Source of the DNA: Xanthostigma xanthostigma
Lineage: Eukaryota; Arthropoda; Insecta; Raphidioptera; Raphidiidae
DNA length: 64,000 bases
Direction of reading: 5' to 3'
Assembly: GCA_963575645.1 (NCBI GenBank)
Contig: OY754470.1
Span: 49,383,201 to 49,447,200 of the forward strand
In this document: positions 47,241 through 58,469 of the stretch, piece by piece
How the letters are laid out: each line of letters opens with the position of its first letter
How positions within the stretch are numbered: position 1 is the stretch's first letter
Position numbers and translations under genes: made by a program
Notes under the pieces: generated by a model
Told to the model about the DNA's origin: nothing
What the model saw: only the letters and a program-made list of their open reading frames with translations
Database searches by the model: none

Positions 47241-48094
47241 ACAGACGCACAGAGTTTTTCCAAAAATATGTTTTTTGGATTCGAGGGACCTCAAAACGAA
47301 AAGATATTGTAAAATTTTGTATAATGAGTTTTGATCTAAACTAGTACCATTCCTCACTTTTGGGTTGGAATGGTAAAAGACGGACATGTACGAGTAGGTA
47401 CTCTCTTGCTGCCTTAAAAATATTTTCATTGCCTGGCATGAAAAATCGTAGTCTATGGAATATTTCTTCAACACGTATTTAAAAAAATCTTTAAAATTGA
47501 ATGACCTCGTTTTATATTTTGTTTTTTCGAACAGTTGCGCGATTGTTTTTCTCTTTTTTTAATTTGACATCCTGTAGATCTTTGTATGTTATTCCATATC
47601 GTTCTGTAGTATAAATCTACCTAGTTTCGCAAGCCGCTTAATACGCCTGACTATACGAGGATAATTCAAATAAAATTTAAACTTAAATAGTATCCTTCCA
47701 GAGATTTACTGTAAATTAAAAGTACCAAACAAAAAATTATTTATATACTGTTTTTAGTAGATAGATTTTTACATGATAAAAAAAATATTGACAAATGTTG
47801 ACACACCATCGACGATTTGTTTTTTCTGCGACTTTCGTAGCTTTTAAACTGTTAACCAAGTAATTGACAATCTATCTGTTAATAAGTATAAGCATTTTTT
47901 GGGTTGGGTAACTAAATTATAGAATGTTAATTTAATAAAATACCCGAATTCTACTTAATAATACAATCGTTATATTTGTAACGACTTGTAAAGTATTTTC
48001 TTTAATTATAAGAATTAGTTAAGAAGTTCTGATTTATCTTATTTCAAAAAATATCGGCAATTTGAATATTTATGTCGAACTTTCCATTGTAGAT
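47241..48094. other. Unclassified AT-rich DNA
   Basis: Nothing supported. Confidence 0.5.
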
Positions 48095-48473
48095 TAATTA
48101 TGAAACACGAATATGACTAACCTCCGAAATCACTGACCCGATTTGAATGAAATTTTGTAAATGTGTCTTACTTGATGCGACTTACGCTATAGAATAGTTT
48201 TTATTAAATATTTTACACAAAATTACGCAGTTTTCTCAAAAAAACTGTTTTAGTAACATGTAACGACATCTGATAGAACTTACTCAAAGCTATCAGTTCA
48301 GAAGCAAACAAAAAACTGTTTTAGTACCAATTAGCGACATCTGTTAGAAGTCGCTCAAAGTTATTAGTTCAGAAACAAACCTGATATAATTTGCTCAAAG
48401 CCTGGCCACAGACTAAATACGTTTTGCACAATTATATCTGTCGCACCCGGATGAAACCGGGACGAACCGCTAG
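48095..48473 (+). mobile_element. Helitron-like element, 3' part
   Basis: CCTCCGAAATCACTGACCCG near the start matches the Helitron 5' region seen at 7340. The end has CACCCGGATGAAACCGGGAC and CCGCTAG followed by T. Internally AACTGTTTTAGTA and the following 60 bp are duplicated. Confidence 0.65.
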
Positions 48474-48985
48474 TGTCTAATATTTTATTCCTTGTAAACG
48501 CGCTCTATTCCAGCTGTTCATGTAAATATGAACGGGTGACTGTAAAATATACGAGTATAAGGGCGATTCTCGAATATTTTATTTAATGGAAATTCAGAAT
48601 TGTTTTTTCTCGTCTCACGACGAACATCCCTAATAAAATATTTAGCAAACCGCGTACAACTTAATCTTAAACTCACTTTCACGAAAAGATGAAAATGCAC
48701 ATTTGTAAATTCTGAAAAAGCTCTAAAGAGTACATAAACATTAAAGTTACTAGCTTGTGTCTACAAAAACTAAAAGCTTTTGGATTTTCGCTGTACCAAC
48801 TTTGAATATTAACTTTCTTAGACTCGAGATATAATATTATGAATGTTAATAGTTAATTTTGACTTGCTTCTTTTAAATGTTAATTTGCATATTTGAATAT
48901 CTAAAGTAATTTTTCATATTTACTTTTTCTTAAAAATATTGTAGCAAAGTTTATTAATCATTTATATAATATATTAATGTATGCA

Positions 48986-49006
48986 TTTCTTTTTTTCCAG
49001 GTAAGT
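48986..49006 (+). promoter_or_regulatory. Candidate recursive splice (ratchet) site
   Basis: A pyrimidine tract ending CCAG at 49000 is directly followed by GTAAGT (49001-49006). Juxtaposed 3' and 5' splice consensus is the signature of zero-length exons used to remove very long insect introns. This is the only CAG/GTAAG match noticed in the window. It implies a plus-strand host gene spanning the region, for which there is no other evidence here. Confidence 0.4.
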
Positions 49007-49150
49007 TGCCTTCACTGCAGATCTCACTAAAAAGAATTTTAAATCCAAAAAGGTAATTTTAAATAAATATTGCAATAAAATTATGTTTTTTACATTCGAG
49101 TTTCAAACGACAATGATGAAACGGCGTGATAAAAGTCTTCTAAACAAGAT

Positions 49151-49605
49151 AAAAATTCCAGCCAATTAAGCGACGGAACCATTCCAACTTCAAAAATGAT
49201 ATTTGATTATAATAAAGAAAATAAAATTTCTGATTGCTATTCGTTGCCATGGTTACCTACATAATATGTTCCACGTCATGTAAAAATTAATCAAAGCATG
49301 CCTAACTGGGTTATTTCTGACAGATCCTTAAAACAAAAGAGCGGCAGATTTTTTTTTATTTTCAAAATATTTCCGAATCTATAGAGCTCAAAAAAAAAAT
49401 TTAACTAAACTTTCTTGACAAAATAAATAGAATAATAAGCCGTTATGAAAAGTATACCATTATTATATAAAAAAAAACATCGGTATAGCATATATCTCTT
49501 CTGCACATGCGCCGATTTTTCTCAAAAACAATAGGGCTCTTCATATTTGCATACCAAACATCCTCCCAAAATTTGGTTTCATTCCGCTCATCCGTTTGAC
49601 TGGAT
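49151..49605. repeat. Interspersed repeat R, copy 2
   Basis: Same as 46779-47240, with internal indels and an additional segment (ATCGGTATAGCATATATCTC) near 49480. Confidence 0.7.
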
Positions 49606-50846
49606 ATGCTGGTGTTTTCAGTCGCGGGTTATAGAATTAGAGGCAAGTGCGAATAGAATTCACAGAGGACGTTGTTGCAATTGTGAGACGTTCATTTTCA
49701 ACGATGATGCAGACGGACAAAGCGTCATACTCTGTCCTTTTCTATTACACGTCAGATTATATTTTAGTAGGCGTACAAACACAACACAATATGCTGGGAA
49801 CGATTATATTAATATTTTAGATATGTGAGGGTTGCATATACGCCGAAAGTGTTTAAATTATTGTTAGTGAACACACCATGCAATTAATCAATTATACAGA
49901 GAAAATTATTACGTCACTACGTGCTACAAAACATTTCGTTTACGATTATTCATCTGCGTCCGTTTAAAATTACTTCATTGACTGCATAATTTATACGCGG
50001 TTTAACACTTCGAACACTTAATTACTACCAACACAACGAATATTAAGAAAATTAACGCATTTACTTTTCTTCCAACACTTCCGCTAGCATCTAAAATTCA
50101 ATAATTATATAATGTTGAATATCTAAATAAAATTATAATAGTGTGACGTGTGCGAATTATTCACACTAAATAAGTATAATAATTATCACTTTACAAAATT
50201 ATTTTTTAAATATGATTGCAGGTATTCAATTCGTTTCTAATTTTGCACACTGCTTATAACGTTCTTCTTTTTGTTGTATTACAATATACAGCTCAGATGA
50301 CAGATCGAAGAAATATTTTACTAAAATTGTCATATATTTACTTCCACCATTAAAACCGTTGCCTCCACCATGTTACCGTTTCTTCCACCATATGACTGTT
50401 TCTTATAGGAAAGCTCCCTTTTCGCGCCTATATATTTATCTGTCTGTATGTACACGAAAAAGAAACCTGCTGAACCGATTTCAATTTGGTTTTTGACGGT
50501 TGCACAGACTAAAAAGCATTATCCTCGGAATGATTTAAGCTCTGTAACTCATGCTGACGTATGAATGGCACGAGTAAGGTTAGCGCTAAATATAAACTAC
50601 ACACTAGCAAAATCGAACGGAATTTATTATCATGTCTTAGCTTAGTATTCGACCGCGCTGCTATTGCTTCAAAAAGCATAGTTAATTTATTTTGGCGGTG
50701 ACAAAATGGTAATCACGCTTAGTCGAAAAAAAACACTAGAAATGTCGATATTAGTGATCCTAAAAAATTTAAAAAATAATAACATTATTTACTATTACTA
50801 TTTATTAATAACACTATTTATTACATTAGTACATAATTATTTATTA
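49606..50846. other. Unclassified region
   Basis: CTTCCACCAT occurs twice in 50341-50391. No gene is supported. Confidence 0.4.
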
Positions 50847-51066
50847 CTAGCGGTCCCGTTCGGTTTCACCTGGGTGTAAAAGAACGAATGGGGAAGGGAG
50901 GAACATGAGTACACACATTCATCTTAGTTTACCGAGATGAATGTTGTGTCCAAATTTCACGATGATCGGAGTTACTGTTCAAAAGTTTTTGTCGATAAAA
51001 AGCAGTATTTATATAGAAAAGAAACGAAACGGTTGATTTATGAGTCAAATTTTTTTATTGTAGGAA

Positions 51067-51109
51067 GACTACGTTTCGACACCTGTTTTGGTGTCTTCCT
51101 CAGGTCTAT
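51067..51109 (-). ncRNA. Hammerhead-like ribozyme motif in PLE 3' UTR
   Basis: Identical to the family A motif at 8715-8757 and located downstream of the endonuclease gene, where PLE pseudo-LTRs carry hammerheads. Confidence 0.6.
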
Positions 51110-51364
51110 AAGAAAATAAATAATTAATACATATAATAGTTAAAACTTAATTATACATTAGTGATAAAACATAATCAAATATACCTTTAATTAAATGACA
51201 TTAATTGACCATCACATCACAAAATCTAATTCATACTTTACTTTAACAACGATCGCAATAAACTTGATCTAAGTATTACATTCTTTTAAAACATTATAAT
51301 TATGACATAATATAGAACTGCAGATAATACCAACATTAAATAGTTATTTAATTTACACCATTAC

Positions 51365-51868
51365 TTAGTTCATGAGTTTTTTTAAATTTGTGATAAGAGG
51401 GAAGTAGGTTTTTGCCAATTTATTAGCATCATCTTTTATGTTAATAGGATTTTTTTGCAAATTAATGTGGAGCATTTCTGAAAAGATGCGTCGATGCCAA
51501 TTAGGTTCATTATCTAATATGTCAATATTATCGAAATCAAACTTATGTTTATAATTCAAAATGTGATTCGAAATAACAGAAGAACTGGTATTTCCGAATC
51601 TTCTACAAAGTCTTTGGTGTTCAGAAATACGTACACTAACTTGGCGTTTGGTTTCACCTACATATGAAGCATCACAATCACAACAATTAATTCTATATAC
51701 CACATTGTTAAGTTTGCATTTTTCAGTCTTGTCTTTTCCTCTTTTTATAATAATAAGACTAACTATTCTAGTTCTTAATAACCGGTATGGTTTTAATATG
51801 ATATTTTTTAAGCTTTTTTGATATGATGTCATAAATTTTATTTAAAAATGGAATGCGTATGTAAATAG
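51365..51868 (-). pseudogene. Penelope-like GIY-YIG endonuclease (5'-truncated)
   Basis: The frame 51365-51832 encodes 155 residues. Residues 45-72 show the PLE form of the GIY-YIG domain: VVYRINC, CDCDASYVGETKR and the arginine/histidine helix VRISEHQR; E119 in RIFSEM is the likely catalytic glutamate. The Cys-rich CCDC insertion is typical of Penelope endonucleases, which nick the target for retrotransposition. The apparent start is not genuine: similarity continues upstream in another frame (IRIPFLNKIYDIISKK, the RT-EN connector) to about 51868, so there is one frameshift. The RT domain is absent. It is the only PLE protein left in the window. Confidence 0.85.
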
Positions 51869-52021
51869 GGCGTTTCTATATATACAATTGAGTGATCATG
51901 ATTATTAAAGCAGTATTTATACTTTTTTAAACTAATATTTTTTTTTAATTAAATAAATAAAATTAAAATAAATTTAAATGTAAGCCTTAGAAGAAAGCAA
52001 TGTAGAAAATAAAAATATATT

Positions 52022-52094
52022 CGCCCAACGTAGGGCTCGAACCCACGACCCTGATATTGACAGTCGTGTACTCTACCGATTGAGCTACCCGGCG
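52022..52094 (-). pseudogene. tRNA-derived sequence in Helitron
   Basis: Minus strand: TAGCTCAATCGGTAGAGTAC, anticodon loop with GTC, and box B GGGTTCGAGCCC followed by TACGTTGGGCG. The T-arm matches tRNA-Lys; the acceptor does not pair well. Homologous to 42244-42315. Confidence 0.7.
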
Positions 52095-52361
52095 TTGTAT
52101 TCTGACAACGCTAATATAAGTATATTTAGTTAGTACATTTCACCTGAATAGAAGCTTATTTTTGAGATACATTTTGCAATATTTTTCATTAATGCTCCGC
52201 TCCTAATGGTCGTAGCCTGATTTTATATAGCCTATAGCCTTCCTCGATAAATGGGCTACCCAACAAAAAAAATTTTTTTCAATTTGAACCAGTAGTTCCT
52301 GAGATTAGCGAGTTCAAACAAACAAACAAACAAACTCTTCAGCTTTATATATTAGTATAGA

Positions 52362-52845
52362 TATAGATAAATTCAATTCAATTAAATTACCTTTTTGTGT
52401 TTTGATTTCCGTTTTATTGAACAGAAAATTAATCTTTGCAGAACAAATTCACTCCAGATAAATTTGCTTGAAATTAAGCTCTTTATAAGCTGATGTTGTT
52501 CCCGTTTTAAAGCACATCACAACGCATACATACTCTGGGATTTATTTTGTTCACAAGCAAAGCAGAATGAAGCTGGAAGCATATCCACTGTTCGTTCACT
52601 GACTGTTTGAACAACGAGGACGTAACAAGCATGTCAGCCTGTGCGTTCATTCATTTAAAACGGTAGTACTCAACAAATAAATAATCACACCGTTGATAAT
52701 ATAAAAGAAAGTTCCCCTATTTGGAGAAATTTTCATTCATCGATAAAAAAATTTGATATTAAAAAAAATATTTTTTGAAGTGAAACTTCTTTAGCGGGGT
52801 AAATAGGCGCACGCTCAAAAGATATATGACTTGTCCTTTCTATTA
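52362..52845. other. Unclassified region
   Basis: Nothing supported. Confidence 0.5.
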
Positions 52846-52846
52846 T

Positions 52847-53272
52847 AAAAAAAAATTGGTTGTCTGTAAAATCGGTTTACGGACGATAGTTTTACGTGAT
52901 AACATATTCCGCTCGAATATCATATTTAATAATACATAACCTAAATTTTAGTAGCTGTCAAACTATATTTTTACCGACTAATAATTTGATCAACCAAAGC
53001 AAAATACATATTTTTAAACAATTATAAAAGACATTTAAAAGAATGTATACATATTATATATTTATTAACAAACCGTATAATTTATCTGGCCATCTGTCAG
53101 ATGTAGCTTTCGCTGGAACAGCCGAAAAAATGTTGAACGCACACTACTCTCTGACGTCACGCGAGAAGAGAGAGACTATCGCTTATATCGCGCTCTCGCT
53201 TGCGGAACGTTACTCTTTTTCGTGCGTGCAGCCGGTGTTTCATCAATTTATAAGACGTTATCACGTCAATAA
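52847..53272. repeat. Interspersed repeat G, copy 3
   Basis: Same ends as copies at 12608 and 24570 (ATTGGTTGTCTGTAAAATCG; GCCGGTGTTTCATCAATT; ACGTTATCACGTCAA). Confidence 0.65.
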
Positions 53273-54573
53273 TAGATTTTTTATATCGGTTTATTTTAAC
53301 ATTTATTTTTGCAAGAAAGTTTTGTAAGAAATTTTTTTTTCGGACATATTTTAAAAATAAAAAAAAATCTGGCAGCTCTTTTTTGTTCTGAAAATCTGTC
53401 AAAATGAAATTAGATAGCATTGGATATTTTTTTGTGAAACTAGACGCTTTGAGAAAAACGCGTTCGAAATGATTCAGTTGTTTAGTTCGCACTCTTTTCG
53501 AGAACATTTTTAGAGCCTTGTGTCAGTACATTCCGTTACAGTTAAATCCTCAAAGAGAAATTGGAGAAACGACATGGTATCAGATTAAGCAAGTGGCTTT
53601 ACAAATGGAAAGATTAATCAACTGATAGAAAGTAGGCTATAAGTTAAGAGACTGTTGAAACGACTTCACAAAGCATACGATTCTATTATAACACTGAACA
53701 CTTTGTAGAGCTTCACTCATTTTTATTCGCCTACTTATTAATTCAATTTATTTTATCGACTTCAACAAAAATCACATCAATTTCGCTCTTTTCTTTGTTT
53801 TATTTGCTAACTGTACACATTCAGCCACGTGATATATTACCCTGTACTTATTTCTATTGATATTGTTGTTATGAGAACGATTTTCAGTTTGTGACTTCTA
53901 TTTGTCAAGTTTTTTGTATTTTATGATTGATTGAATTACCTACATTAATTTTTGATAATGATATCGATATAGCGCGACTAATTTCTTTTTACTTTATCGA
54001 CCTAGGATGTAATGAGTTACTACACATGCGCATGTGCATGCAAGTAAGGCAGGAGGTAGTGCAAAAACTTATGCAGAAATATAATGTCAGATACTTTTTT
54101 GCTTGTTGTCAAACTAAAATATTTTTTGTGTATCTGAAAAATTTCACGAACAAAAAGTTATTACTCTGACACCTATAAGCTTTAGAATATTATTTATATA
54201 CTAGTTGTGAGCCAATATTAAAAAAATAGTTCTAGTTTAAATCCAGGGCTTTAATTTAAATGAAACAGGCTGCTAGAGTGGCTTTGTAAAGCTTCCAATC
54301 TAGGCTTGTTACAGCATGCACTGCAGTATGTAGATACCATAGTTTCTATAAATAGTCGATTTATACATATGATAAACGAACACAAAAAATACTGATAATG
54401 TGTATTTATTTATTTATTTAAAACAATAAACACAACGGAACAGAAAGTTCCCAACAGTGTACAAAATAAACAAAACAAAATAATAATCTCCCATTTGGGA
54501 CGTTTTTGGGAAAGGAAGATAAAACGGGAGTTTTGCGGGTTCTTAAAGATGTTGCATTGATGCTTATTATACT
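53273..54573. other. Unclassified AT-rich DNA
   Basis: Open frames here show no domain. Confidence 0.45.
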
Positions 54574-54724
54574 AAAAAAATTCCAGCCTATTGGGCGACG
54601 GGACCATTTCAGCTTCAAAATGTTGACATTTGATATCTAGTATAATTAAGAAAATAAAATTTCTAATATCACGTGAGGTGATGCAATGGCTAGTATTCAA
54701 TATGATATTTGCTATTCGTTGCAA
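54574..54724. repeat. Interspersed repeat R, copy 3 (truncated)
   Basis: Starts AATTCCAGCCTATTGGGCGA and stops after TATTCGTTGCAACG, so it covers only the first third of the family. Confidence 0.65.
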
Positions 54725-56189
54725 CGAATTGTTTTTTCTAGATGTAATCGATTGATTATATTTTTTCAGAATTAATGCGTAGCTAAGGAAAAGTAAAAAG
54801 TTAAGAGAAGTAAAGAAGTAAAGAGATGGAGAGTTAATGTAACAATACTTGCTACACCGTCGTTTCGAAAATATAGTTTTGAGCACTAGGTACAGCTAGC
54901 AACGCAACCAGCGACTGGAAAACCGATTGCAAGCATCTCCTCGTAATATAAGTGACAGCTTCATTGAACGTACGGTATTTTATTTAATACAACGTCGCGT
55001 CTCTTTTGAAAGTAAACATAATTCAGAGAGATTATATTCAAAAACACGGGATGAAAAGAGACAGTGTTATGAGTGAACTCATCAAGTTTCCTCAAATCCT
55101 TCCGGAATGATGATATTTAGGGTATGCAGGATATGTGTGTGGTGACAACAGCACGCATGGATGTATTCGACCGTGTACGCCCGGACACTGTTGATTTAAG
55201 CACAGCCCGCTGATGACGCTGCTCTAAACTTTGAATATAGTCGTTGCTCTGTGATACCAGTTATTAAGATGATATAAATAGTATAAGAAAATCTTTGACT
55301 CAATAATTTTATTTTCTTCATATATCGATCTCTTTCTTTTTACTTGACCCGTTGTGCGCAAGTGTCGCGTCTGTAGTGGGGCAATTAGTAAGTGGAATAG
55401 AGCAAGCCACCTCCCTTTCACAGCTTAGTTCCATGTGCAAACTGACGCGCATCCATTCACAGACTTGCGCATGAGACTCAGAGTATACAATAAGTGAGAC
55501 AGACTTATAAATGTCTGCACCGTAGTGTTTAAGTCTTTCTCCCGATCTTTGCTAGCAATATAAAGGGTATTAAATATATGGGTGTGCAACGACTTTTAGA
55601 TAGGCGTGGGGGTATGACTTCATCAAATTGACCTGTCAATCAATTGATGTATAAGACTGTGTGAGAATTCAAGTTCGTATAAAGTTTGGTCAGTTGACGT
55701 GCAGATTTTTCTGGAACAATCTTTATTCGTATGTTATATTGTGTATATTTTCTATGAAACAGACTGTGGCAAGAGAATAAAGCCGGTGAGTCCATAGTGC
55801 GAACATTGCGGTGACGTGTAGAGACTGCGGTCGAACGCACTGAGAGACTAAAGTGAATTGGTCTGTGCGGCAGAAAACGTTCACGCTGCTGCACTTCGAA
55901 ACGACGATTTGTTGCCGCAGCACGTCTGTCAGTCCGGTCAGGGTCGACCATATTTAAGCGTTCGTTATTAATCGAACCATTTGCTGTAAACCATAATATC
56001 CTGTAATTGCACGATACGTCAGATCGATAAAAATCGCGTGAATCAATTTAGCGGTACTTGCGGTGCAGTTTTGCATACAAATCCAAATAAATTTTAAATA
56101 ATTGGAATTGAGGGTCAATAAAACACATTTTTTTCTAAGCCAAATTAGTGTACACTGGCTCAACTATGAGAGATGCAAAAAATTTGAAT
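54725..56189. other. Unclassified region
   Basis: GC-richer than average between 54900 and 55960, with open minus frames at 55640-55951 that lack known domains. No repeat structure is seen. This is a candidate place for host regulatory or untranslated sequence. Confidence 0.3.
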
Positions 56190-56290
56190 TGTTTAATAAT
56201 AATTAATAAGAAAAAATTCGCGAATTAATTAATTTTTTCTTATTAACTATTATCGATGGACACGATATCTAATATATGTTTAATAATAAT
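56190..56290. mobile_element. Penelope-like element, family D copy 3 (73 bp)
   Basis: The 14-bp duplication TGTTTAATAATAAT (56190-56203, 56277-56290) flanks only the outermost parts of the two arms (AATAAGAAAAAATTCGCG and inverse) plus the right-hand extension ATCGATGGACACGATATCTA. It is the smallest copy in the window. Confidence 0.8.
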
Positions 56291-56740
56291 AGTAGATTTA
56301 TTTATTTATAGATTGTAGAAATAGATTTTTGTTAACCCCTTAAGACAGAAATGATAATATATTTAAATTAATGAAAAGTGGCTTGCAATGTTCGTTACAA
56401 TTTTTTTTTGAGATCATTCTTACAGCCTAGTTCTGTAAATTGACAATATTCACGCACAATGACGAAATAGCCCAGACGACCAAACCGTAATTTATATGGC
56501 TGTGCAATAATGCATAATAGGTAAGGTTTCTGACCGGACAGTTCGGTTTTTTTTACGTCTGTCGGGTCTAAAAAGTCTCGATTAACCGGATAATAGATTG
56601 TCCGACTGCTTGCCGTGTCGACGTATGCTAACCTATAATATCGAGTTACTGATTACTATCGGTCATTATGAAACCAACTCCAGCTAAGAATATGGAATAG
56701 AAATCACAATTTTCGTGGCTATTGGGTTATTCTTCCCAGT
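56291..56740. other. Unclassified region
   Basis: Nothing supported. Confidence 0.45.
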
Positions 56741-56744
56741 CCCA

Positions 56745-57320
56745 ATACGTCTGGAAACGATCTTAGCTGCTTCTGCTCCGACAGTCGTACTAATCTTTGT
56801 TATAGCAAATATATATTTAGACGGTTTCTTGCATACATTATTGTTGTGGTCATTCCATGATAATAGTGCATCAAAATGTTACATACCTAGAGATTTTGCT
56901 CTGTTTTGCTTTTCTACATCATTGGAAGAAAATACAAGCGTCATTGTTGTGTCAGTGGTGAAGTTCTTTTATTACCTGATTGTAATCTTCTTCAAGAGCA
57001 ACTGTTACAGATTAAAAATCGTCTGCATATTAGACAATAGGCGTAGTATACTTCCCTGAGGAACCCCTCTGTTAGTATATTTGGCTGCACTATTAATACC
57101 ATCTACGCATATAATTTATTATCTGTTTAGAAGATATTTTTTTATCAAAAACAACAACACAACTCCAAAATCATAAAATTCTAGTTTTTTCTTGTGGAAC
57201 ACAGTCAAATGTCTTGCTTAGGTCAATGAAAACTTTCAAGGCTGATTTAGTTTCCTCAAGAAATTCGTAATATATTTGATAACAGTTCTTGAGAAGTTTA
57301 GCCCTAAATCCGAATTGCAT
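56745..57320 (-). pseudogene. Degenerate non-LTR reverse transcriptase
   Basis: The minus strand, in shifting frames with several stops, contains QFGFRAKLLKNCYQ, then FIDLSKTFDCVPQ (motif A), RGVPQGSI, YADD, and later WNDHNNNVCKKPSKYIFAIT. The order is that of a CR1/jockey-like RT. Multiple frameshifts and stops mark an old copy. The plus-strand frame 56715-57059 is its shadow. Confidence 0.7.
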
Positions 57321-57379
57321 TTTTCTATTTCGTCGTCAAACTAAAATCTACTCGGACGAAGTCGGGCCAGGAGACTAGT

Positions 57380-57550
57380 TTAAATGTGTAATCTCACAGC
57401 TCCGTTGTATGTTTTGTTCAAACCTACTGAGTTGTCAGATGAGGAGACCGGCAACGGCGCATTGTGGTGAACGTTTGCCTCCGAGGCATACGGCTGCATA
57501 CACACATTGCTGTCGGCCTCGGTGATGGAGCCGAGTTCCACGTAACATCC
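57380..57550 (-). CDS. Candidate terminal exon, unidentified gene
   Basis: After a possible acceptor (CACATGAG at 57551) the minus frame reads GCYVELGSITEADSNVCMQ, then PYASEANVHHNAPLP, and ends with TAA at 57380. The stretch is far more GC-rich than its surroundings, with codon-like third positions. No domain or homologue is recognised, and the acceptor lacks a strong pyrimidine tract. A Helitron-like end (CTAGTCTCCTGGCCCGACTT, minus) follows within a few bases of the stop, so capture by a Helitron is another explanation. Confidence 0.3.
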   Translation of the reverse strand, partial: GCYVELGSITEADSNVCMQPYASEANVHHNAPLPVSSSDNSVGLNKTYNGAVRLHI

Positions 57551-58085
57551 CTCATGTGTCGACAAAAAATACATACCTATATTACTTTACAATGTTATAT
57601 TTTACAGGTTTATTTTCATATTTTATATACACACGGTGTGATAAAAAAAACTCGTTTTATTATTGGCAACAAACAACTGTTTTTTGTAAATCATTCACGA
57701 ATGAATACATTGTGCAACTAGGATCGAAAGTTGGCGATTGCGGACGAGGGTAACGTTTGCTCGCAAAAGCAGCACTCAGTTGAATCGTAATCGCAAAAAA
57801 AATCCGATTTAAAAAAAGGAACCAAATATCTTTGTGAGATATTTTTAATACCTTTAGGGGCCGTATTCATAAAGACTTAAATCTCTAAATAGTTATTGAA
57901 TCGTTAACTGTTATTGAACCAATGAGGAAAGTTGGTATTCATGAAGCATAATTGTCAAATATATAACTTTTGACTCGTTAAGATTTTTGTTTTTATTATA
58001 AATTGTAAATTGTTTAGTGGATATTAAATAACATGATATATCCCTAACTATTTTTTCATTTACACGTTGATGAAACCAAAACAAT

Positions 58086-58265
58086 AATCAAATCTTTGTT
58101 AACATCTGATTATATTATACAATTAACAAAATTTCCGACTATTTTTTTTAGATAATCTTTATAAAATCATAAGCCAATGTCCGTTTCAGTCTGGATTTGG
58201 ACTATCTTTAGAATTATTTAAGCTAAAAAATATATAAACCAGACTGAATTTCATATATTTGTAAG
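58086..58265. mobile_element. PLE family C, highly diverged copy
   Basis: CAAATCTTTGTTAACATCTG and then GTTTCAGTCTGGATTTGGACTATC follow the family C order. The stem II region has changed to AGTC/GACT, still able to pair. Confidence 0.4.
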
Positions 58266-58469
58266 TATTAAATTGGGAATTAAGAATGTATAAACTAGGA
58301 TACCATTTTTATCGTAACATAATGCGGGACGGAGATTATCCATTTTGTCTTAACCAAATTAACATGTGATCAATAACACAGTAGCTTTATTGGATTAATT
58401 GTCAAAAACTGAAAAGAAATGAAATAGAAAATATTTCTTTCCTTGTTAAAACTGTCTAATAAATAGTTT

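Larger units (their letters stand above)
50999..51921 (-). mobile_element. Penelope-like element, family A copy 2 (with endonuclease)
   Basis: The 15-bp duplication AAAGCAGTATTTATA is at 50999-51013 and 51907-51921. On the minus strand the order is: extension in inverse orientation (51874-51906), endonuclease gene, 3' UTR with ribozyme-like motif, end at 51014. The related Helitron at 41851 supplies the empty site (AAAGCAGTATTAAATTTATA). The reverse transcriptase is missing. Confidence 0.9.
50847..52361 (-). mobile_element. Lep1-type non-autonomous Helitron, interrupted by a PLE
   Basis: The minus strand starts TCTATACTAATATATAAAGC and GAAGAGTTTGTTTGTTTG, and ends GAAACCGAACGGGACCGCTAG, with A and T flanks. 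It carries a tRNA-like sequence (52022-52094). The PLE at 51014-51906 is inserted in it. Without the PLE its length is about 600 bp, close to the Helitron at 41851-42611. Confidence 0.85.

Noticed and set aside
56715..57059. 114-residue plus-strand frame with hydrophobic segments
   Set aside because: It is antisense to a decayed reverse transcriptase on the minus strand.
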